From: Folioceros fuciformis
Taxonomy: Eukaryota; Anthocerotophyta; Anthocerotopsida; Anthocerotales
Direction: 5' to 3'
Assembly: GCA_049999805.1 (NCBI GenBank)
Contig: JBNGIO010006379.1
Coordinates: 997,971 to 1,061,970, forward strand
Length of the DNA stretch: 64,000 nucleotides
The position numbers and the translations under genes were made by a program. This document shows, piece by piece, positions 57,824 through 64,000 of this stretch; positions within the stretch are counted from its first letter, which is position 1; each line of letters begins with the position of its first letter. The notes beneath the pieces are model-generated. The model was not told where the DNA came from. It did not search any database and saw nothing but the letters and a program-made list of their open reading frames with translations.

Positions 57824-60800
57824 TCAGTCTTGAGGTATTTGAAGAGCGTCGAGGCCTGAGGCAATGAATATGAAGTTAAGCAGGAAAGGTGACATCCAGC
57901 TTAAGAACAGAATCGACAGCAAATGGAGACCAGCCGCACCTTGCCGCACAGTGGGAACGGCTGCATTGGGAATGTGGAGGCCGACAATTCGCTGCTTGTT
58001 CGTGCTAGTCTCAACGCGAACGACACGTAGTCTCTGATGAATAGCTTTAGCCTGCAAGGAAGAAATTAATTTAGGAGACAAACCGAAGTCACCAGGCCCA
58101 TAAATCAAGGAAGGGGGGCTCATCACACCTGAGTTGCAAGCGCCTTCTCGACGGTTCCCCACACAGGAAGAATTAGCCCACCGATTATGTGCATGATCTG
58201 GATCCTCTTTCCGACGGTGCAGGCAACACCAACTTTGCACTTGGGACCATGCATGCACTGTAGGTAGACACGCGTCAGCAACCCCTAGCACAACCACACC
58301 CCATCCAACGTAAGCTCAATCAGCATGTTACAGACCTGGTTTGCAGTGATTTCGTAGTCCCCCATCCAGCCAGCTTCGGCTGACTCAACGGATGTAATCT
58401 TCCTGTACTTCGAGTTGAACTCGGCCAACGGCATTTCTCTGCACAGCTGGCTAGCATAAGCTCCACACACTTTCTTGACAGACATCCCACCTATCGATGG
58501 CGACTGGGTGCACTGATTCTGGCAGTCCAGGTAAAGCACGATGCAGACAAATAGGGGCTAAAGAAGAGAATGCTGACACAACCTGGGAGCTTCACCACTC
58601 TGTGGACGAAAGATTCGCACGCCTGCTCTTGATCCAGGCCTTTCAAATACAAACCGCCAGCAAGTCATCAGCAAGTGTTTTGAGATGAGGTTGAACGAAA
58701 AGAAAGCCAAGAATCATACCAACTAACCTTTCAATAGCCAGCAGGTGATGATATCTGCCAAGGCACTGACGAATGGACTGGTAGAAGCCATTGACTAGAC
58801 TGTGTCCTTCCCCAAGATTGTCATTCAATGTTTGGCTCGCAATCTGGATATCTCAATCAGCTTGGACCACCGACCGCATATGCAAGCCGTGAATGAAACG
58901 ACACAAGGAAATCGGCGGAAACGAACCTTCCATGTGAGACCTCGGTCAATCTCGAGCACAAATAAAGTTGTCGGGGCTCCCGACAATGGATCCACGTAAA
59001 AGGTCTGGGTTATACCATCTTTAGTCACCAACAGGAACGGAATGTAGAGAGCAAAAGCAGAACTGAAGGAAGAGACCGTACCCGTGGCTGTTCATGCAGT
59101 GCCACGCGATTAGCTTGGATGTCGACAATTCCAGAATCAAACTGTCCAACTTTCCGCGCATTGTGCACCAAGTAATCAAAGATGGTAACGAAGAACTCAA
59201 AAAGCCTGCAGTACAGGGCAATGATAAGGGCATATGGTAGTCATTTGCACGCCTGGTCCAATTATTACACCCACCGATTCTGGCGCTCTGGAGGTAGACC
59301 AAGAGCACGATTGAGAAAGCGCCCAACGTCGTGCATATCAGTCTCCAGAATTCGTCCGAAATGTTTATTACTCTTTCCCCCCGGTGGATAGACTGCACAG
59401 ATGAAATAAGGCTCGAAAGCCCGAAGTCAACCGCCCAGCAGAAACAAACCTTCTGGACCCCATACAATCAACTGTAACATGACTTAAGAAATGAACGAAC
59501 CAGCATCTCTTATAATCCCGACGGTCAAAAGAGCTTCTCTCATATCCTGATAGAATTTCCTTGCATCCTCTGTGTCTGGACCCGTACACTCAGGTGGTGT
59601 AGTGGGACATACCGTCTGTACACGCAGCAGGCAGAGGCAGTGCTTAAGTGAAACACAAATCACAAACCCACAGTACATTTCAATTCATAAGCAGGAGAGG
59701 GAAGACGTAAGGACCTGCTCCATTATTGCCTTGTACATCACTGTCAAGGCTTTCTTTCCATATGGACTGTCATAGTTGAATGCACTCAAAGACGGACCAG
59801 CAGATCTGTAGACAGGAGTGCGCATCAGAAACAGAATGCTATCAGACAAAGCAGCTCCAGAAAGACAAAAGTAGAAAGACCTTCTGTCACCCTGTGTTAG
59901 TGCTCCCAATGTTTCCAGGCGTTTAGCCACTATTGACGCAAATCTTTTTTCTCCTCCAAGAGTTGTAAAAAGCAATCTGCCAGCAAACGGGAAAACAATT
60001 TTGTTCTACAGACATGAATGCTGACATTCTAACATTCACTGAGATGGTCTATACTATCCTAGATCTCCAATGATGCTAAAACTCCAGGAGAAGAGCCGCA
60101 CAAGTACCTGTACTGAGGAGCCGAGGTTTGATTTGAACGATGCGTTCTGCCAAATTGCTGAATGGCACGATCAGCGCTCCACGGAAGCTCAAGTGTAATA
60201 TGCACTCGTCTCCTCTACATAGCAGCCAAGCCTCGACCCTTAGCATCAAGTCTAGATGTCACAATGCTGTACGTCCATTCAGATAATAACAATAATGATA
60301 AGCACTTGTAGCTTCTAACACGAATGATAGCATGATGCAAGGTAGCTTCTAACATATGCTGTGTCAAGAAAGCAGACCTGATTGCGAGCGCGTCTATCGG
60401 CCTGCAGTGATACACCAGCAGATGCTGCCTCAGAAATCACTGCAACTAGTTTCTTTTCATCCATAAACTGCTGTTTCTCATTTATGTTTATCATCTCCAT
60501 CGACACTTCCTTCCTGTTACCCATTGTCTTCACTCAGAGGTCGTATCCTTCACAAAAGTAGTTAAGCAACGGGAAAGAAAGGGTAAGAGGTAAAAGAGAG
60601 TACGTATTCCGAACTTGGTAGACGACACCCTTCCCTTTTGTTGCCCTGACAAGCATCCCACGCCTGCCAGACATCTCAGCAACCGCATCTGGGCCACCAA
60701 GCTAAACACTCACTTTGTTAGGGACCAGTGCACTCAAGAAAGAGAAACACAATCAACAATAGTGCATGCACGGCATCCGATGTCCCATCCACATGTAGTT

Positions 60801-63800
60801 TTCATGGAAAGACGTTTATGTAACAGCCTTTCTCTTGGCTTATCAGACCTGATCAATAATGTCATCAAGAGGATTATTTGGTAAACCCATTCCTTTGATC
60901 ACTTCAAGAACCAGTCGCTTCCGCTCCTTGGCCTCATCGTATCTGAAGAAATTACTTATAAGGTCACCACAGACGTGTTGCTCTTATAACCAGAAAAACA
61001 GACGTGCTTCTACACTTGCCTGCGCCAAAGTTCTTTATGAACCTGGTGAAATTCTGTATTTTTCTCCTCGCAGTTGGAACACACCCAATTATCAGAGAGT
61101 GGTTCCATTGGACAAGGCATAAGGCACACAGTGTGAAAGCCCATGCCACACTGAAAACACTGAATTGTTTCCGGCCCTTCCTGAAATTCAAAAGTAGATT
61201 GCATCATTTCCCGCTTGCTATTTGAAAGAGTAAAGGCTACGGTATAAACTCAGCCTTGAGAACCTCATGGAACACTTACAGCAGTTACATCTTCTCTCTG
61301 GCAGACACCACAGATTCTACCATCGTCGTCACTTTCTCCATGTTCAATGTCTGACTCAGCTGCACATAGTGAAACTAGATAAATGCACAACTAATCCTAC
61401 ATCCACTGTACTTGAGTTCAGAGAATAATTCACACTATTAGCCTCCTCCTCTCTCGTGAATGTCCAAATGGTCGAGTACACGACCCCTTGAACTCAATAG
61501 AAGCAAAGCCTATCCCACATCATGCCATACATGGGTTCAGAGCATACTTTCATCATCATCATCCTCATCAGTAACTTCGTCGGTGGCGTTCTCTGGTGGG
61601 CCTACTTTTATTCGTTTCCCCTTGCCATGCAAACTTGAACTTGCCGCTCGTTTCTCTGATAATTCTGTCCTTGAAAATTCGTCACCTGTACACAAAACAT
61701 TATGTTAAACCTAGAGCACAAGCTATGAGCGCATTCTTTAAAAGGATCTGGATAGAAAGTTCGGATGGAGCGACTTCTTGCAGGAAGAATGCAGCAGGGT
61801 TGCAACTGGCATACGGTCCCTCTCCAATAGACATACCAGAGGGTTTGTACCTTGGCTCCTCAGGCAGAGGAAAGTGCTCATCAACCAACTTCAGCAGGAG
61901 CTCCCTCGGCCCAGAAATGAAATCATCCAGTTCAACACCCTGGGGACGTGAGCACTTTACTAGAGGAACGAATACGAGAAGCTTGGGCAGCTTGAGTGTG
62001 AAAACAGGCACGAGATAGCTCAAAACTACGGTGGTACCTGTTTGGTGATCACTTCTTCTGTTCGAGCTTCGCCTGTACTTTGAAGGCCTATCACCACACA
62101 CTTACCTTCTTCAAGGGCTTGCCTTGCCAGACTCACTGCAGCAGGGACTTTGGCAGCCATGCACATATGCCGGAAAAATCTCTACAATTCATTTCACAGC
62201 CCATGTGTAAGAAACCAGCAGACCTCGCTGGTTTACTGCACAGTCCAATTTCTTATACCGTCTACACAACGTACCTGATGACTTGCCCAGTATAGACGCC
62301 ATAGCTGACTCTGGCTTGGTCTACTTTTCTTTTCAGGAACAGCATCCATAGCAGCCAGAAGGTGGACACGTAGCTCGGACCAGACTCTGACGGCATGCAA
62401 ATACATTTCCTGGATTTGATAAATCAGTTGGTTGAGGCTTGCATTTGAATGGCAACTTTGTAAGGAGGCAAAAAACGTGCTGCTGACCTCCATTGGTGGC
62501 TCTAGAGGCACTTCGCTGATATCGAACTCCGCACCCTTGAAGCTCAGAGTTCGACACACATACATCCCCCTACACATACACATGATGGGTTGAGATAAGG
62601 CCAGACCTAAGAGTTCCTAACATGACCGAAACGAGTAGCACTCCCAAATTGCAAAGCCTGAGCTTTTGAGTTGGTGAAAACCCATTCCACGACCTGAAAT
62701 GAATACAGTCCTCCCAGCTCCCACATGTCATTGCCGACAACACCTATTTGGTTGCTACTCCTGGCAGACATCTGAGAAAGCATTCTAGTGTTTCACAAAA
62801 GCAATGGCTAACCTGGCCTTCATGTCCATAGCCACAAGCTCCAATGCTCCTACTCCTCGTTTCTCAAGGGCCCCTGATTTAAGTCATAAGTCATAATCCA
62901 ACCATACATCCTGGGTACGAGGTTAAAAAACTTCACGTTTGCTATCACAGTAAGGCATGCAGGCATATCTATGGACGCAACTAAAGTGTGATTCCAAAGC
63001 TGTAACTCCATGAGAGGAGATCAATGAGTTAGGGATGGAAAGCTTTGACACAAACCACTCTTCAACAACGTTGACACAGGTGGTCTTGGGCCAATTAAAG
63101 ATCCTTCTAACTAAACCTTACCCAAAAAAGCCTGAAAATTGGGGAAATCTGTTCCAGTTCCCCATAATCCTAGACGAGCCATGTATCCCATGTTGCGAGG
63201 TTCTGACGCTCCAGTTGCAGAGCAGTAGACAACCCGAGCTTGTGGCAACCTATTCTGCTAATCATTAAAAGACAGGAACGAAGTAGGTTCACAAACTGCT
63301 TTGCACGCTCCAATAAAAGCTTGTGACACAGCACCACATACCTGAAGTTCGAGAACAGCTTCGCCTGTTCTAGTTGCCTGCCCTCCAGCTTCAGGGATAA
63401 GATTTTTCGCCTTGTGACACTACGCAGCCCTCCAAAAAAGAAGAGACCAAACTTTAGTGACTCTCAAGCATCACAACCTCCAGACTAGGCTGCAGCAGAT
63501 CTCTCCAGACTTCCAAATGCACCATAACTTGAAGTTCTTACCTCATCGAAGACTATTAGGCCATCATATTGCCCACCAAACCACTGCACCAGCTGATGGA
63601 GCCGTGTGCGACCACTATCGGCTGAGGCTATCAGGCTGCTATATGTGAGGAAGATAACACCCTCCTTAAGGCCTATAGACTTGGAGTCCAGCTTTGCATA
63701 CGAGTATTTATTGAGAGCATGAACTGCGTGAGCATTGAAAGAGCGACACAACACGATGACACACTTGGAAACTTAATAGTCACACTGGGTCTGGCACTGA

Positions 63801-64000
63801 GGTCCGGAATCATCAATGCAGTTTGCAGCACAACACAAAGTTCGACTGCGCAAAAACAACAAGTTTGACAGTGCATCACACCGACACCGCTCCTCACAAA
63901 AATCCGCTCACCTTCCACCTCTTTCGCTCCAACATCATCTAAATCCCGCCGAGCATCATATTTAAGGTCCGACCCAACAGACAACCATCTGCATACAATG
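57824..64000 (-). CDS. FGT1: FORGETTER1 / strawberry-notch helicase-like protein, 5' truncated by window
   Basis: Many short exons on the minus strand cover the helicase to C terminus; the start lies beyond 64000. In order: [16 protein letters not shown] (about 63920-63970), [20 protein letters not shown] and the Walker B-like IVFDE at about 63542-63560, [13 protein letters not shown] (63345-63419), [18 protein letters not shown] (about 63180-63240), a Cys4-His-Cys3 PHD finger at 61010-61330 ([30 protein letters not shown]), [70 protein letters not shown] (about 59920-59970), [10 protein letters not shown] (about 58250), [19 protein letters not shown], and the end LDALQIPQD with TGA at 57824-57826. 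FGT1 works in the nucleus with SWI/SNF and ISWI remodellers to keep nucleosomes low at heat-memory genes. The PHD insert is a plant feature. Exon by exon closure was not done. Confidence 0.9.

Noticed and set aside
1-64000. tRNA, rRNA, bacterial operons or toxin systems
   Set aside because: None could be recognised on either strand; short RNAs cannot be excluded without covariance searches.

Overview
The window is a nuclear segment of a green-lineage (streptophyte) genome. Every gene that could be recognised has a land-plant counterpart: a two-domain plant mRNA capping enzyme, PPR-SMR protein, kinesin-5, GIP1-like DUF1296 protein, RHF2A-type RING protein, plant NTF2-RRM protein and FORGETTER1. 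Introns are short (about 60-220 bp), GT-AG, and exon phases close exactly in the models I built by hand. A DZIP1-like basal-body protein gene points to a lineage that still makes flagellated cells, so a bryophyte, lycophyte, fern or streptophyte alga rather than a flowering plant. Compact introns and roughly 50% GC genes would suit a compact bryophyte-grade genome, but the species cannot be fixed from the sequence alone.

Layout. 0-19.4 kb is gene dense: an acidic partial protein (-), CDK5RAP3/C53 (-), capping enzyme (+), PPR-SMR protein (-), a 70-residue small protein (+) and the DZIP1-like gene (-). 19.4-26 kb is an AT-rich repeat island with a decayed Ty1/copia element, minisatellites, a LINE relic and a 100-N gap. 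26-43.9 kb is gene dense again: kinesin-5 (+), F-box/kelch (-), one unrecognised putative gene (-), GIP1-like (+) and a CANIN/SLF2-like gene (+) that carries a second 100-N gap inside its coding exon. 43.9-46.2 kb is a second AT-rich island with three tandem arrays. 46.5-49.6 kb holds a G3BP-like NTF2-RRM gene (-). 49.7-52.7 kb is a third island with a LINE relic of the same family as the first. 53.3-55.6 kb is the RHF2A-type gene (+), 55.6-57.8 kb another repeat stretch, and 57.8-64 kb the 3' two thirds or so of a FORGETTER1/strawberry-notch helicase gene (-), running off the window.

The genes are independent housekeeping and regulatory loci rather than an operon or cluster: RNA capping, organellar RNA processing, ER-phagy/UFMylation, mitosis, ciliary basal body, chromatin memory, ubiquitin ligation and stress-granule type RNA binding. 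The most unusual observation is that two unrelated genes, GIP1-like and G3BP-like, share a 22-base upstream element, a second weaker leader match and nearly identical first nine codons. No bacterial, viral, CRISPR or toxin system was seen.
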